A stretch of DNA of 64,000 nt from Streptomyces fuscichromogenes (GCF_014645815.1 NZ_BMML01000010.1:302708-366707); one strand, 5' to 3'. Shown: positions 1-9,555, counted from the stretch's first letter. Notes: a model not told the origin generated them from the letters alone. Numbers and translations: made by a program.

Positions 1-504
1 CTCCTCGTCGGTGAAGCAGGTGATGCGGTATCCCTCGAAGGGCGACTTCCCGTGGATCCTGGTGGCGAGGATCGAGGCGGGGGCGTGGCACACGATCGCG
101 AGCGGCCTGCCGGAGGCGAGCTGGGCGGTGAGCAGGCGGCCGCAGTCGGCGTCGAACGCCAGGTCGGCCATCGGGCCGTGGCCGCCGGGCAGATACACCG
201 CGTCGTAGTCCTCCAGGCGGATGTCCGAGAGCTTGAGGGGACGCCGCATCACCTCGGCGGACCGGATGATCTCCTCCAGTTCGAGGGCCATCTCCTCCCC
301 GCCGGCCATCGACGGACGCAGGCTCATCATGTCGACGTTCGGGGTCACGCCGCGGGGCGTCCCGACCACGACCTCGTGCCCGGCTTCCGTGAGCTTCTTG
401 TAGGGCATGGCGAACTCTTCGGCCCAGTAGCCGGTCGCGTATCTGGTGCCGTCCTTGAGTACCCAGTAAGTGGCTCCGCTGACGATGAACAGGACTTTCG
501 CCAT
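1..504 (-). CDS. DJ-1/PfpI family protein (C-terminus cut by window edge)
   Basis: Reads from ATG at 504 to the window edge without a stop, giving 168 residues of a class I glutamine-amidotransferase-like fold. The nucleophile elbow AIVCHAPAS places the conserved Cys near residue 139, and an upstream segment GGHGPMADL matches the family's glycine-rich turn. Relatives act as chaperones, deglycases, glyoxalases or small-molecule hydratases, and the sequence does not say which. The Cys is followed by His, as in Hsp31/glyoxalase-III-like members. A purine-rich GGAGACCGAG stretch lies just upstream of the start. The next gene downstream is outside the window. Confidence 0.85.
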   Translation of the reverse strand, partial: MAKVLFIVSGATYWVLKDGTRYATGYWAEEFAMPYKKLTEAGHEVVVGTPRGVTPNVDMMSLRPSMAGGEEMALELEEIIRSAEVMRRPLKLSDIRLEDYDAVYLPGGHGPMADLAFDADCGRLLTAQLASGRPLAIVCHAPASILATRIHGKSPFEGYRITCFTDEE

Positions 505-569
505 CGCACTCGGTCTCCTTCCCCCCGAGTCCGCGCTGAGAGGAATCCAGGCCATCCAGCCTAGGCGCT

Positions 570-1163
570 TCAGGGACGCAGTGCCCTCAGCAACAGGTCG
601 GCGAGGTGGTCGGCGACCTCCTGCGGGGTCATCGGGCCGTCGGGGCGGTACCAGGTCGACAGGTGGTGGACCGAGCCGAAGTGGTAGTCGACGACGAGGT
701 CGGCCGGGGTCGCGGTGGAGAAGACGCCCTCGCGCTGGCCCTCCTCGACGAGCGCCCGGAAGCGTTCGTGGTAGCGCCGGCGCTCGGCGCGCACCTGCTT
801 GTTCTTCTCCGGGCTCAGGTGGTGCATGGACCGGAAGAAGATCATCGCGTCGTCGAGGTTCTCGATGGTCGTGACGACCACGTCCGCCGCCGCGCCCCGC
901 AGCCGCTTCTCGATCGGCTCGTCCGCGTTCGCGAAGGCGTCGAGCCGCTCCTGCTGGACGCGCAGCACACGCGCGTACACCTCGTGCAGGAGGTCGTCCT
1001 TGGAGCCGAAGTAGTGGTACAGCGCACCCTTGGTGACGCCGGCCGCCTCCACGATCTCCTGCACCGAGGTCCGGTCGTAGCCCTGCTCGGCGAAGAGCCG
1101 GGTGGCGGCGGCGAGGAGCCGCTGCGGAACAGGAGCCCCGTCTCCGTCCGTCGTCCTGGACAC
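570..1163 (-). CDS. TetR/AcrR family repressor of the acyl-CoA synthetase/SDR operon
   Basis: 197-residue regulator with an N-terminal TetR helix-turn-helix (LFAEQGYDRTSVQEIVEAAGVTKGALYHYFGSKDDLL, roughly residues 17-55) and an all-helical ligand domain. The GTG at 1163 is chosen because AGGTGG lies just before it and no in-frame ATG precedes the HTH. It is the last gene of a same-strand set with the acyl-CoA synthetase (29 bp gap) and the SDR, so it probably controls them and itself. A TetR-like half-palindromic site lies upstream of the SDR at 3681-3695. The ligand is unknown; an acyl-CoA is a reasonable guess from the neighbours. Confidence 0.9.
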   Translation of the reverse strand: MSRTTDGDGAPVPQRLLAAATRLFAEQGYDRTSVQEIVEAAGVTKGALYHYFGSKDDLLHEVYARVLRVQQERLDAFANADEPIEKRLRGAAADVVVTTIENLDDAMIFFRSMHHLSPEKNKQVRAERRRYHERFRALVEEGQREGVFSTATPADLVVDYHFGSVHHLSTWYRPDGPMTPQEVADHLADLLLRALRP

Positions 1164-1192
1164 AGCCGCCACCTGCCTTTCTCGTATGTCTG

Positions 1193-2869
1193 CTAATCCT
1201 GTTGCGGTCGGGAACGCAGTTCCCGTCGGAGGATCTTCCCACTTGCCGTCTTCGGCAGGTCGGGCAGGATCTCCACCTGGCGCGGATACTTGTAGGCCGC
1301 CAGTCTCTCCTTGCAATAGAGGGCGAGATCGTCCGGATCGGTTGCAGCACCCGGGCGAAGACTGATGTAGGCCTTGACGGTCTCCCCGCGGTAGCCGTCC
1401 GGAATCCCGACGACGGCCGCCTCGCGTACCGCCGGGTGGGTGTAGAGCACGTCCTCGACCTCGCGCGGCCAGACCTTGAAGCCGGACGCGTTGATCATGT
1501 CCTTCTTGCGGTCGACGACGTACAGCCAGCCCTGCGGGTCCATGAACCCGATGTCGCCGGTGCGCAGTTCGCCGTCCGGGAAGGTCTCGGCGGTGGCCTC
1601 GGGCCGCCGCCAGTACCCGGGCACCACCTGCGGCCCGCGCACGGCGATCTCGCCCTGCTCGCCGAAGGGCACCTCCTCGCCCCGGTCGTCGATGATGCGG
1701 ACGACGCCGTCCGGACCGGGCACCCCGACCGCGAGGGTCCCGGAGACGGGGTCCACGGGCGCTTCCAGGTCCGGCGGCACCGAGGCGCAGGGCGCGGTGC
1801 ACTCGGTCAGCCCGTAGCCGTTGCGGATGTACGGCCCGAACCCGGCGCGGAACTTCTCGACCAGGGCCGGCGGCAGCGGTGCGCCCCCCGAGGAGATGTT
1901 GACGAAGGAGGCGAAGTGCTCCGGGGTGACGTCGGGGTGGGCGGCCAGGGCCATGAAGGCGGTGGAGGGCCCGACCGTGTACTGCGGGCGGTGCTCGGCG
2001 AACGCCTCGAGGACCAGGCCCGCCTCGAAGCGGTAGGTCAGCACGAGCGTGCCCACGCTGGTGAGGCAGGCGCCGAGCTGGCAGACCATGCCCGTGATGT
2101 GGAAGAGGGGCGCGAGGGCGTAGTAGACCGGCGCGTCGGGCAGCGCGAGCCCGGTCCGCTGCCGCTCCGCGTTGTACATGATGTTGCCGTGCAGGTTGGT
2201 GGCGCCCTTGGGGGTGCCGCTGGTCCCCGAGGTGTAGCTGATCAGCGCGATGTCGGACGGCTCCGGGTCCCGTCCCTCCGGCGCCTTGCCGCCCTGCCGT
2301 GCGACGGCGACCAGGTCCTCGGCGTCCGCCGCCTGCGGCAGCCGCTCGAAGGTCAGCACGCGCGGATCGTCACGCGTCTGGAAGTCCAGCTCGCTGGCGG
2401 TGAGCACGATCCGCACCGGCGAGCCGGCCGCCGTGTCGCGCAGGTACGACTCCCAGGCGCGCTGCGAGCAGACCAGCGCGGCCGCCTCGGCGTCCCGCAG
2501 GACGTGGGAGACCTCCCCCGACTTGTACATCGGGTTGACCGGCACGACGGTCGCGCCCGCCTTCCAGGCGCCGAGCAGCGCGAGCACGAAGTGCGGCGAG
2601 TTCTGGAGGATGACGGCGACCCGGTCGCCGCGCTCCAGGCCGCGCGCGGCGAGGTACGCGGCGACCGAGTCGCTCAGCTCGTCGACCTCGCGGAAGCTGA
2701 GGCGGGCGTCGAAGTAGGTGAGGCAGGTGCGGTCGGGCGCCTCGGCCACGGCGGTGCGCAGCGCGTGCACCAGCGAGGCGGGCGGATCGACCGGTCCGCG
2801 CTGGGCCTCGTTGAGCAGCCCCGTCCAGGGCCGGGCGGCGTAGATCGACTCGGTCTCCGACACGGTCAC
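1193..2869 (-). CDS. Class I adenylate-forming acyl-CoA synthetase/ligase
   Basis: 558 residues with the ANL superfamily motifs in order: ISYTSGTSGTPKGA (ATP-binding loop), GYGLTECTAP, TGDIGFMDPQGWLYVVDRKK (hinge region) and the C-terminal KTASGKILRREL lysine that completes adenylation. It should activate a carboxylic acid to acyl-AMP and then acyl-CoA in the cytoplasm; the chain length or aromatic nature of the acid cannot be read. The GTG start at 2869 overlaps the SDR stop as GTGA and is preceded at 7 nt by GGGAGG, which is a better start than the ATG 15 bp upstream and suggests translational coupling. It is the middle gene of a three-gene operon. Confidence 0.92.
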   Translation of the reverse strand: MTVSETESIYAARPWTGLLNEAQRGPVDPPASLVHALRTAVAEAPDRTCLTYFDARLSFREVDELSDSVAAYLAARGLERGDRVAVILQNSPHFVLALLGAWKAGATVVPVNPMYKSGEVSHVLRDAEAAALVCSQRAWESYLRDTAAGSPVRIVLTASELDFQTRDDPRVLTFERLPQAADAEDLVAVARQGGKAPEGRDPEPSDIALISYTSGTSGTPKGATNLHGNIMYNAERQRTGLALPDAPVYYALAPLFHITGMVCQLGACLTSVGTLVLTYRFEAGLVLEAFAEHRPQYTVGPSTAFMALAAHPDVTPEHFASFVNISSGGAPLPPALVEKFRAGFGPYIRNGYGLTECTAPCASVPPDLEAPVDPVSGTLAVGVPGPDGVVRIIDDRGEEVPFGEQGEIAVRGPQVVPGYWRRPEATAETFPDGELRTGDIGFMDPQGWLYVVDRKKDMINASGFKVWPREVEDVLYTHPAVREAAVVGIPDGYRGETVKAYISLRPGAATDPDDLALYCKERLAAYKYPRQVEILPDLPKTASGKILRRELRSRPQQD

Positions 2870-3630
2870 CGGGTGGCCTCCCACTTCTGCTGGATGTGGT
2901 TCATGTTCGTCAGCCAGCGGTCCGGGTCGGCGGCCCGTGCCTGGTAGAACCCGGCGACCTCGGGGTGCGGCAGGATCAGGAAACGGTCCTCCGCCATCCC
3001 CTTGAACAGCGCGTCGGCGACGGCCTCCGGTTCGATGGCGGTCGGCTGGAGCACGATGTCGCCCGCGCTTCCGGTGGCGGCGAGCATGTCGGTGCGGACG
3101 CCCTGCGGACAGATGGCGTGCACCTTAAGGCCCCGGTGCCGGTAGGTCAGCGACAGCCACTCGGCGAAGGCGTACGCGGCGTGCTTGGTCACGCTGTAGG
3201 GCGCGGCCCCGATCATGGTGAGCAGTCCGGCGGCGGACACGGTGGACACGAACCGCCCGCTCCCGCGCTCCAGCCACCCCGGCACCAGCTCCTGGGCGGC
3301 CCGTACGTGCGCCATGACGTTGACGTCCCAGGCCGACTCCCACACCGCCGCGTCGGCCGCCTCGGACCCGCCGGAAGCGAGCCCGGCGTTGGCGCAGTAG
3401 ACGTCGACGCTCCCGCCGAGCGCGTCCCGGGCGGCGCCGACGATGCCGGACGCGTCCCCGGGAAGGGCGATCCCGCCGATCTCCTCGGCGACGGCGGCCG
3501 CTCTGTCCCCGTCCAGGTCGTTCACGACGACGCGGGCGCCCTCGGCGGCGAACCGACGGGCGAGGGCGGCCCCGATACCCCCTCCCGCCCCGGTGACGAC
3601 GACTCGGGCATCTTGCACGGCTCCCACCAT
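2866..3630 (-). CDS. Short-chain dehydrogenase/reductase (SDR)
   Basis: 254-residue classical SDR. The cofactor motif TGAGGGIG is near residues 14-21, NAG follows the central strands, and the catalytic YSVTK tetrad is preceded by a Ser-rich strand (FVSTVSAAG). It would oxidise or reduce a hydroxyl/keto group with NAD(P)(H); the substrate is not evident. The ATG at 3630 has a strong GAAGGAG ribosome site 5 nt upstream. It is the first gene of the operon running into the acyl-CoA synthetase and the TetR, which fits degradation of a fatty or aromatic acid. Confidence 0.92.
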   Translation of the reverse strand: MVGAVQDARVVVTGAGGGIGAALARRFAAEGARVVVNDLDGDRAAAVAEEIGGIALPGDASGIVGAARDALGGSVDVYCANAGLASGGSEAADAAVWESAWDVNVMAHVRAAQELVPGWLERGSGRFVSTVSAAGLLTMIGAAPYSVTKHAAYAFAEWLSLTYRHRGLKVHAICPQGVRTDMLAATGSAGDIVLQPTAIEPEAVADALFKGMAEDRFLILPHPEVAGFYQARAADPDRWLTNMNHIQQKWEATR

Positions 3631-3680
3631 CGGTCTCCTTCGACACGACGCGACCAGACTCGGCTCAGCACCGACACACT

Positions 3681-3695
3681 AACCGGTCGGTATGT
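3681..3695. promoter_or_regulatory. Putative TetR operator upstream of the SDR operon
   Basis: The stretch AACCGGTCGGTATGT lies about 50 bp upstream of the SDR start codon and resembles the ACCGACCGGT-type sites of actinobacterial TetR repressors. Its last 14 bases are identical to a site at 28581-28594, which lies between another TetR gene and the oxidoreductase. Binding by the TetR at 570-1163 is inferred from position only. Confidence 0.5.
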
Positions 3696-3744
3696 TTGAG
3701 AAAAGGCCGACCGTCACACCCCCTAAGCTGCAGCGCGTCCCAAA

Positions 3745-3773
3745 GGGGCGCGGGGAACTGCGCGACCAGCCCC
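3745..3773 (+). repeat. Dispersed intergenic repeat, family 1, copy A
   Basis: A 29-bp element containing the core GGGGAACTGCGCGACCAG, flanked by G4 and C4 runs. It matches copies at 13615, 33485 and, inverted, at 17685 and 40809. It lies between the divergent SDR and NamZ genes and argues against a NamZ start upstream of it, because the repeat would then be coding. Confidence 0.85.
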
Positions 3774-3811
3774 ATGCGGCCCGCACCCGGACGACGACGG
3801 AGGCCACCCCA

Positions 3812-5047
3812 TTGCGCCCGTCCAGACGAAGTCTGCTCACCGCGGCCACGGCAGCAGCCATGACAGCCCTACCCACAGCGACAACAGCCGACGCCCACGG
3901 CCACCTCAAGACCGGTTTCGACCACCTCTCCGCCGACGGCTACACCCTCCTCGCCGCCCAGAAGACCGGCATCGTCACCAACCCCACCGGCATCACCCCC
4001 GACGCCCGTCACATCGTCGACGTCATGCACGCCGACCCGCGCGTGAACCTCACCGCGGTCTTCGGCCCGGAGCACGGTTTCCGCGGCACCGCGCAGGCCG
4101 GCGGCTCCGAGGGCCGCCACGACGACCCGGCGACCGGCCTCCCCGTCTACGACACGTACCTCAAGAGCGGACAGCCCCTCGCCGACGTCTTCACCGCCTC
4201 CGGCGTGGACACGGTCGTCTTCGACATCCAGGACGTCGGCGCCCGTTTCTACACGTACATCTGGACGCTCTACGACTGTATGGAGGCCGCCCGGCTGGCC
4301 GGAAAGCGCTTCGTGGTGCTGGACCGCCCGAACCCGGTGACCGGCCGCGCCGCCCAGGGTCCGGTGCTGCACCGGGAGTTCGCGAGTTTCGTCGGCCGGC
4401 AGCCGGTCGCACAGGCGCACGGGATGACGGTCGGCGAGCTCGCGCGGCTGTTCAACGCGGAGTTCCTGGACCCGCCGGTGGCCCTGGACGTCGTACCGAT
4501 GACGGGCTGGCGGCGCTCCCGCTTCTTCGACGCGTACGGGCTGCCGTGGGTGCCGCCGAGCCCCAACATGCCCACTCCTGACACCGCCCTGGTGTACTCG
4601 GGGACCTGTCTCTTCGAGGGCACGAACCTGTCCGAGGGGCGCGGCACCACCCGCCCCTTCGAACTGCTCGGCGCCGAGGGCATCGACGCGCGCTGGGCGG
4701 CCGCCGCCAACGAGCTCGCGCTGCCGGGCGTGCGGTTCCGGGAGGCGTACTTCGCGCCCGTCTTCTCCAAGTTCCAGGGCCGGACCGTCGGCGGGGTGCA
4801 GATCCATGTGCACGACCGGGCCGCCTACGACCCGGTACGCACCGGGATCGCCCTCCTGGTCACCGCGAAGAAGGTGTGGAGCGGCTTCGCCTGGCGGCCG
4901 GACGACTGGATCGACAGGCTCACCGGATCCACGCGCGTGCGCACGATGACCGACGCCGGCGCGGGCCCGGACGAGATCGTCGGCGCCTGGCAGGACGAAC
5001 TCGCCGCTTTCCGCCGGATCCGAAAGGAATTTCTCCTCTACAGGTGA
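3812..5047 (+). CDS. Tat-exported NamZ-type exo-beta-N-acetylmuramidase (DUF1343)
   Basis: 411 residues from a TTG at 3812, preceded at 8 nt by GGAGG; this start gives a compact twin-arginine signal peptide (MRPSRRSLLTAAT, cleavage near TADA). The mature protein is a DUF1343/NamZ domain: KTGIVTNPTGI, FGPEHGFRG, FDIQDVGARFYTYIWTL and the LDRPNP segment are all present. Family members release terminal N-acetylmuramic acid from peptidoglycan fragments, so a role in wall turnover outside the membrane is likely. The alternative ATG at 3692 would run through the dispersed repeat and would bury the signal peptide, so it is rejected. An unrelated hydrolase gene follows after 80 bp. Confidence 0.85.
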   Translation: MRPSRRSLLTAATAAAMTALPTATTADAHGHLKTGFDHLSADGYTLLAAQKTGIVTNPTGITPDARHIVDVMHADPRVNLTAVFGPEHGFRGTAQAGGSEGRHDDPATGLPVYDTYLKSGQPLADVFTASGVDTVVFDIQDVGARFYTYIWTLYDCMEAARLAGKRFVVLDRPNPVTGRAAQGPVLHREFASFVGRQPVAQAHGMTVGELARLFNAEFLDPPVALDVVPMTGWRRSRFFDAYGLPWVPPSPNMPTPDTALVYSGTCLFEGTNLSEGRGTTRPFELLGAEGIDARWAAAANELALPGVRFREAYFAPVFSKFQGRTVGGVQIHVHDRAAYDPVRTGIALLVTAKKVWSGFAWRPDDWIDRLTGSTRVRTMTDAGAGPDEIVGAWQDELAAFRRIRKEFLLYR

Positions 5048-5127
5048 GGCGCGGCGTATGGCCAACCTTGCCCCGCAGCAGGACGATGCGCCCACATCGC
5101 ACCGGTTCGGGGGACGAGGAGCCTGGT

Positions 5128-6447
5128 ATGGCGGATCCTGGGATGAGTGTGGCTCCCTACTGGGAGCTGACCTTCGACGCGGACGGGGACCCCGACGGCG
5201 CCGAACGCGACCGGCTGCTGGGCGAGATCGGCGGCCACGACGTCCATGACCTGATCGTCTTCGCGCACGGCTGGAACAACGACCGGTCCGGGGCGACCGC
5301 CCTGTACCGGCGGTTCTTCGCGCCGATCCCGAAGCTCGCGCCGAAGGCACGGATCGGGTACGCCGGGGTGATCTGGCCGTCGATGATGTTCTGCGACGAG
5401 CCGATCCCCGACTTCCCGAAGTCGGTGGTGGCCACGGAGGCGGAGGAGTCGCCGGCCCCCGTCCTCGACAAGGACACCCGGCACGCCCTCCTGGGGACGT
5501 TCCCGGGGCGGGCCACCGTGGTCGACCAGCTCGCGCGGATGCTGGACCAGCGGCCGGCCGGCGAGCTGGAGGAGTTCGGCCGCCTGGTCCGGCTGCTGGT
5601 CGAGGTCCTCCCGGGCGGCCCGCAGCCGCTGTTCGCGGCGGACACGCTCGCGGAGGGCGTCCCGCAGAGCGACCCGGTGCTGTTCACCGGGGACACGACG
5701 GCCCTGTGCGAGGAGTTCGCGGCGGCGCTCACCGCGCTCCACGGGGGAGGTGCCGCGGCCAGGTTCACGCTGCCGAACCCCTGGGACGGCGCGAAGGAGC
5801 TGCTCAGGCAGGCGACGTACTACGCGATGAAGCGGCGCGCGGGGACCGTCGGGGAGCGTGGGCTCGGTCCGGTGATCGGGCAGCTGGCCGGGGTGGCACC
5901 GGACGTGCGGGTGCATCTGGTCGGGCACAGCTTCGGCGGGCGGCTGGTGTCGTTCGCACTGCGCGGGCTGCCGGACGGGGTGCGCACGGTGAAGTCCGTG
6001 ACCCTGCTGCAGGGGGCCTTCTCGCACTACGCGTTCGCCGCCCGGCTGCCCCACGATCCGCGCGCCGGCGGGGTGCTCCAGGGGCAGCAGAACCGGATCG
6101 ACGGCCCGCTGGTGTGCTGTTACTCCCACTTCGACGAGGCGCTCGGCACGATGTACCCGCTGGCCTCCCGGATGGCGGACGACTGCGAGTCGGCGCTGGG
6201 CGAGGACGTGGGGCGGATGCTGGGCGACAGGTGGGGAGCGATGGGCCACGACGGCGTCCAGGAGGTGCCGGGCACCCGTGCCCTGGACCTGGCGGCGGCG
6301 CTGCACGGCCCGCTCGCCGCGCCGGGCTGCGTGAACGTCGACGCGGCGGCGGTCGTCAAGAAGGGCGGGCCGCCGTCCGGGGCGCACAGCGACATCGTGC
6401 ACCCCGAACTGGCCCGGGTGGTGCTGACGGCGGGGCACATCGCGTGA
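5128..6447 (+). CDS. Alpha/beta-hydrolase-like serine hydrolase of unknown substrate
   Basis: 439 residues. The nucleophile elbow VHLVGHSFGGRLVS puts the catalytic Ser near residue 268, and an early HDVHDLIVFAHGWNNDRSG segment resembles the oxyanion region of lipase-like alpha/beta hydrolases. The acid and His are not assigned; MGHDGVQEVPG and the terminal HSDIVHPELARVV are possible His sites. There is no signal peptide, so it is probably cytoplasmic. The ATG at 5128 has GAGGAG 7 nt upstream; ATG 5143 is an alternative. The substrate is unknown. Confidence 0.75.
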   Translation: MADPGMSVAPYWELTFDADGDPDGAERDRLLGEIGGHDVHDLIVFAHGWNNDRSGATALYRRFFAPIPKLAPKARIGYAGVIWPSMMFCDEPIPDFPKSVVATEAEESPAPVLDKDTRHALLGTFPGRATVVDQLARMLDQRPAGELEEFGRLVRLLVEVLPGGPQPLFAADTLAEGVPQSDPVLFTGDTTALCEEFAAALTALHGGGAAARFTLPNPWDGAKELLRQATYYAMKRRAGTVGERGLGPVIGQLAGVAPDVRVHLVGHSFGGRLVSFALRGLPDGVRTVKSVTLLQGAFSHYAFAARLPHDPRAGGVLQGQQNRIDGPLVCCYSHFDEALGTMYPLASRMADDCESALGEDVGRMLGDRWGAMGHDGVQEVPGTRALDLAAALHGPLAAPGCVNVDAAAVVKKGGPPSGAHSDIVHPELARVVLTAGHIA

Positions 6448-6472
6448 CCCCGCCGCCGTGGGGCGTCAGCTG

Positions 6473-6507
6473 ACCGGAGTTCGGCTCACCGGAGTTCGGC
6501 TCACCGG
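6473..6507. repeat. Short tandem repeat, 15 bp x 2.3
   Basis: The unit ACCGGAGTTCGGCTC occurs twice in direct succession, followed by a partial third copy, between the convergent hydrolase and penicillin acylase genes. The third copy touches the acylase stop codon. It looks like replication slippage; no function is apparent. Confidence 0.8.
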
Positions 6508-9287
6508 TGTGACGTGAACTCCACGACCTGCTGGAAGGTCGGCCGGTTCTGCCAGCTGATGTTGTAGTGCTTGATACCGCCCAGGGTGCGCTGGACGATC
6601 GAGTCGGCGCACCACTGGTCGCCCGCCGAGCACAGCGAGTCCCCGGGGTAGACGGTGGACGCGCTGGTGCCGGCCGCCGTCTTCAGGGTGCTGATCAGGA
6701 TGTCCCGGCAGGCGCTGAGGCTGCCGCCGCCGCAGTACTGCTCGGCGAGCGGTCCCGACACGGTCTGCCCGAGCACCGAACGGAGGTCCTTGTCGACATA
6801 ACTCCACCAGCCGTACTGGAAGGAGCTGCCGGCATGCGCTCCGGTCGGCCCGTGGGCGGCCGACGGGGTCTCGTCGATGTACAGGTTGTTGGTCAACGCC
6901 GTGTACAGGTCGTCACCGAGGCCGGGCTGGAACTCGGCCTTCACCAGCAAGGGCCACCAGGCGTCCAGGATCCGGATGGCGTCGGCGTTGGCGTACGTCT
7001 TCGAGCCCGCCGAGGTCTCCGTGCGTTTGCCGCCCGCGGTCAGCCAGGTCTGGAGCTTGGTGACGGCCGCGGCGGCCGTGGAGTCGGTCACCGTACTGCT
7101 GTTGATCACCTTCAGCATGTCCGGCAGCACGTCCTCGGCGCGCAGGTCCGTGAGCGACGCGTCCGCCATGGCCTTGACCAGTGCGGATCTGGTGACACCG
7201 CCGGCCGCGACGAGTTTCTTGACCCGGTCGTTCAGCAGGTTGCCGCGGTGGACCGAGCCGTCACCCCAGCTCGCGGTCGTGTAGTTCAGTGCCTGTTTGT
7301 TGTTCCAGGAGATGTAGTAGTCCTGGTCGACCGACTGGGGGTGCTGGGAGGCCGGGGTGTAGTCGGCCGTGTTGGTGGTCGGGTCCCAGTTCTGCCACTC
7401 GTAGGCGGCCTGGCCCCAGACCGGGAACTCGGGGTCGACCCCGCTCGCCCGCACCGGGTTGTTGCCGCTGTTGTAGTACGCGGTGTGCGAGGAGTCGGCG
7501 TAGAACCAGTTGAACGTGAAGTTGATGTGCTGCGCCGCGCTCTGGAAGGTCTGCGGGCTGTTCACGTAGTCGGGGTCGTTGAGCATCTGGAAGCCGATGA
7601 TCGAGTCGGCCTCGTGCATGTACGAGGATCTCAGGGTGGTGTAGGCGACCTTCTTCCCGCCGACGGTGGCCCGGTACTCGACCGGGCCGTACTTGGTTTT
7701 CCACACTCTCATGGTGTAGGAGCCGGCGGCCGTGCTGTCGGCCGTGGTCGGCTTCCAGGAGTTGGTCTGCTCGACCTCGTCCATGGCCGTGCAGGTGCCG
7801 TGGAACAGGTAGTGGTAGTCGTCCTGGCAGAGTTCGACCGCGTAGGAGTCGATGATGTCCTGGCCGGAGGTGGTGGCGGACCACGCGTAGTCCTGGCCGC
7901 GGCCCAGTTCGACGTACATGCTCAGGCCGGCGAAGGAGGCGCCGCGGGCGCTGATGCCCGGGCCCTGGATCTCCTGGAGCATGAGCAGCTGCGGGGCGAA
8001 GTAGCCGGTCTGCGGTCCGAACACGGCGATGGGGTGACCGCTCGCGGTGTACTTGCCGCTGACGACCAGGGCGTTGGACATCCCGCGCTTGGCCGAGCTG
8101 AGGGCGGTCGCGGTCGCCGCCGCGGAGGCCGCGCTGGCGCTCTGGTCCGCGCCGGTGCCGGTGGCGTTGTAGACCAGCGGCTCGGTGGTCACCGAACCGG
8201 CGTCCGGCAGGGCCTCGCCCTGCGGGTCGGACGGCTTGGTGCCGTACGGGAAGCTCTCGCCGTTGTGGACGGTGAGCACCGCCTCGGGGTCGTTGCGCTC
8301 ACGGAACGACTCCCAGACCTTGGTGCCCTCGGTCACACCGTACTTCGCCTGGGCGGCGAGCAGCGATATCGCGTTGTTGACCTCGCCTCCGCCGCCGGAG
8401 CCGAACAGCGTGCCGATCACGGACGCCAGCGCCACCAGGTCGGTGATCTTGAAGTGGTCGATCGTGCCGGCGTTGGTGATCGAGTCCTTGTGCCCGGTCA
8501 GCACGTACTCGCCGGGGAAGTACCGGCCGCTGTCGGAGGCGTCGATGTAGGAGTTGATGCCGGCGAGGTAGGCGTTGGCGTCCGCCAGGGCCTGCTGGCC
8601 GCGGGCGCCGTTGTTGGCGACGGCGTTGTCGATCTGCGCCTGGAGGTCCGCCTCGGTGTACGGGGCGTTGCGGTAGAACTCCTGCTCAAGCCCCTGGTTG
8701 GAGGCGACGCCACCGGCGAAGGTGGTGAGCTGGCCGCGCCCGACGTGCCGGAACACGTCCATGAGCCACAGCCGGTCCTCAGCGGCGGCATACCCGGCAC
8801 CGAACTCCGTGCCGTATCTGGTGGTACCGGTGATGTGCGGCACCCCGGTGGCCTTGTCGCGGACGATGGTGACGTCGGTGCGGCCGGCCGGATTCTCCGT
8901 GGAGGCGACTTGACTGGAAGCGACCCCGAACGACGAGTCGTTGAAGAACGTGTTGATCTTCGCGTCGGTGAGGGTGGAGTAGCCCGTGGCCAGGTTGTTG
9001 TAGGGGCCGAGCTGGTCCTCGGCATGGGAGGGCTGGGTGCCGAAGGCCTGGTTGAGCAGGATCTGGGCGAGCGTCGCGTTGCCGTTCTCACCGGGCGGCA
9101 GGATGTCGGAACACTGGCCGCCGCAGTAGTCGTTGGAAGCCGCGGCCGCCGCGGTGGTCGCCCCGGCCAGCGGGGAGAGCAGGCCGGCGATCAGAACGCA
9201 TACGGATGCGGCTTTCAGGAACCCGGGGAGCTTGCGGGGAGTTCTCAGTCTGTCGAACAACGCGTGATGTCTGGTGCGCCGGGGCAT
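6501..9287 (-). CDS. Secreted penicillin-acylase-family Ntn hydrolase
   Basis: 928 residues. A positively charged N-terminus and hydrophobic stretch (about 24-45) form an export signal. The alpha chain contains PHITGTTRYGTEFGAGYAAAEDRLWLMDVFR, the family's conserved entry region. Autoprocessing is expected before Ser404 in KRGM|SNALVVSGKYTASG, which would become the N-terminal nucleophile of the beta chain. The usual DPHL after this motif is replaced by FGPQTGYFAPQ. Family members hydrolyse amide bonds of beta-lactams, acyl-homoserine lactones or lipopeptides; the substrate cannot be told. It is convergent with the preceding hydrolase and divergent from the zinc-ribbon protein. Confidence 0.9.
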   Translation of the reverse strand: MPRRTRHHALFDRLRTPRKLPGFLKAASVCVLIAGLLSPLAGATTAAAAASNDYCGGQCSDILPPGENGNATLAQILLNQAFGTQPSHAEDQLGPYNNLATGYSTLTDAKINTFFNDSSFGVASSQVASTENPAGRTDVTIVRDKATGVPHITGTTRYGTEFGAGYAAAEDRLWLMDVFRHVGRGQLTTFAGGVASNQGLEQEFYRNAPYTEADLQAQIDNAVANNGARGQQALADANAYLAGINSYIDASDSGRYFPGEYVLTGHKDSITNAGTIDHFKITDLVALASVIGTLFGSGGGGEVNNAISLLAAQAKYGVTEGTKVWESFRERNDPEAVLTVHNGESFPYGTKPSDPQGEALPDAGSVTTEPLVYNATGTGADQSASAASAAATATALSSAKRGMSNALVVSGKYTASGHPIAVFGPQTGYFAPQLLMLQEIQGPGISARGASFAGLSMYVELGRGQDYAWSATTSGQDIIDSYAVELCQDDYHYLFHGTCTAMDEVEQTNSWKPTTADSTAAGSYTMRVWKTKYGPVEYRATVGGKKVAYTTLRSSYMHEADSIIGFQMLNDPDYVNSPQTFQSAAQHINFTFNWFYADSSHTAYYNSGNNPVRASGVDPEFPVWGQAAYEWQNWDPTTNTADYTPASQHPQSVDQDYYISWNNKQALNYTTASWGDGSVHRGNLLNDRVKKLVAAGGVTRSALVKAMADASLTDLRAEDVLPDMLKVINSSTVTDSTAAAAVTKLQTWLTAGGKRTETSAGSKTYANADAIRILDAWWPLLVKAEFQPGLGDDLYTALTNNLYIDETPSAAHGPTGAHAGSSFQYGWWSYVDKDLRSVLGQTVSGPLAEQYCGGGSLSACRDILISTLKTAAGTSASTVYPGDSLCSAGDQWCADSIVQRTLGGIKHYNISWQNRPTFQQVVEFTSHR

Positions 9288-9555
9288 GGCGGCTCCTCAC
9301 GACGGGGGTGGTGCTGGACGTTACCGCCGGTATCCCCGGGATTGAAGATGAACATGCGTCAAGTTTTGGAGTGGTCGCCCGAGTCGGCGGTATCACCGGC
9401 CGTCGGTCAAGGCGGGCGGCCTTATGGACGGCATCGGAAATCCGATGGAGCCGATTCCAGTGTCGATACGTCTATACGGCAACGCCGCGCGGAGCCCGTG
9501 CGGCGACGCCGAAGTGACCGAAGTACAGGTGCAGGTGTGACGGAGGTGCAGGGCG

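Noticed and set aside
1164..1802. Extension of the first TetR upstream of 1163
   Set aside because: This would overlap the acyl-CoA synthetase in another frame and contain no TetR sequence.
3692..3811. Upstream ATG at 3692 as the start of the NamZ gene
   Set aside because: It would run through the dispersed repeat, overlap the SDR operator region and bury the twin-arginine signal; the TTG at 3812 has a good ribosome site.
6473..6507. 15-bp tandem repeat as an attachment site
   Set aside because: No integrase or mobile gene nearby and no distant second copy seen.
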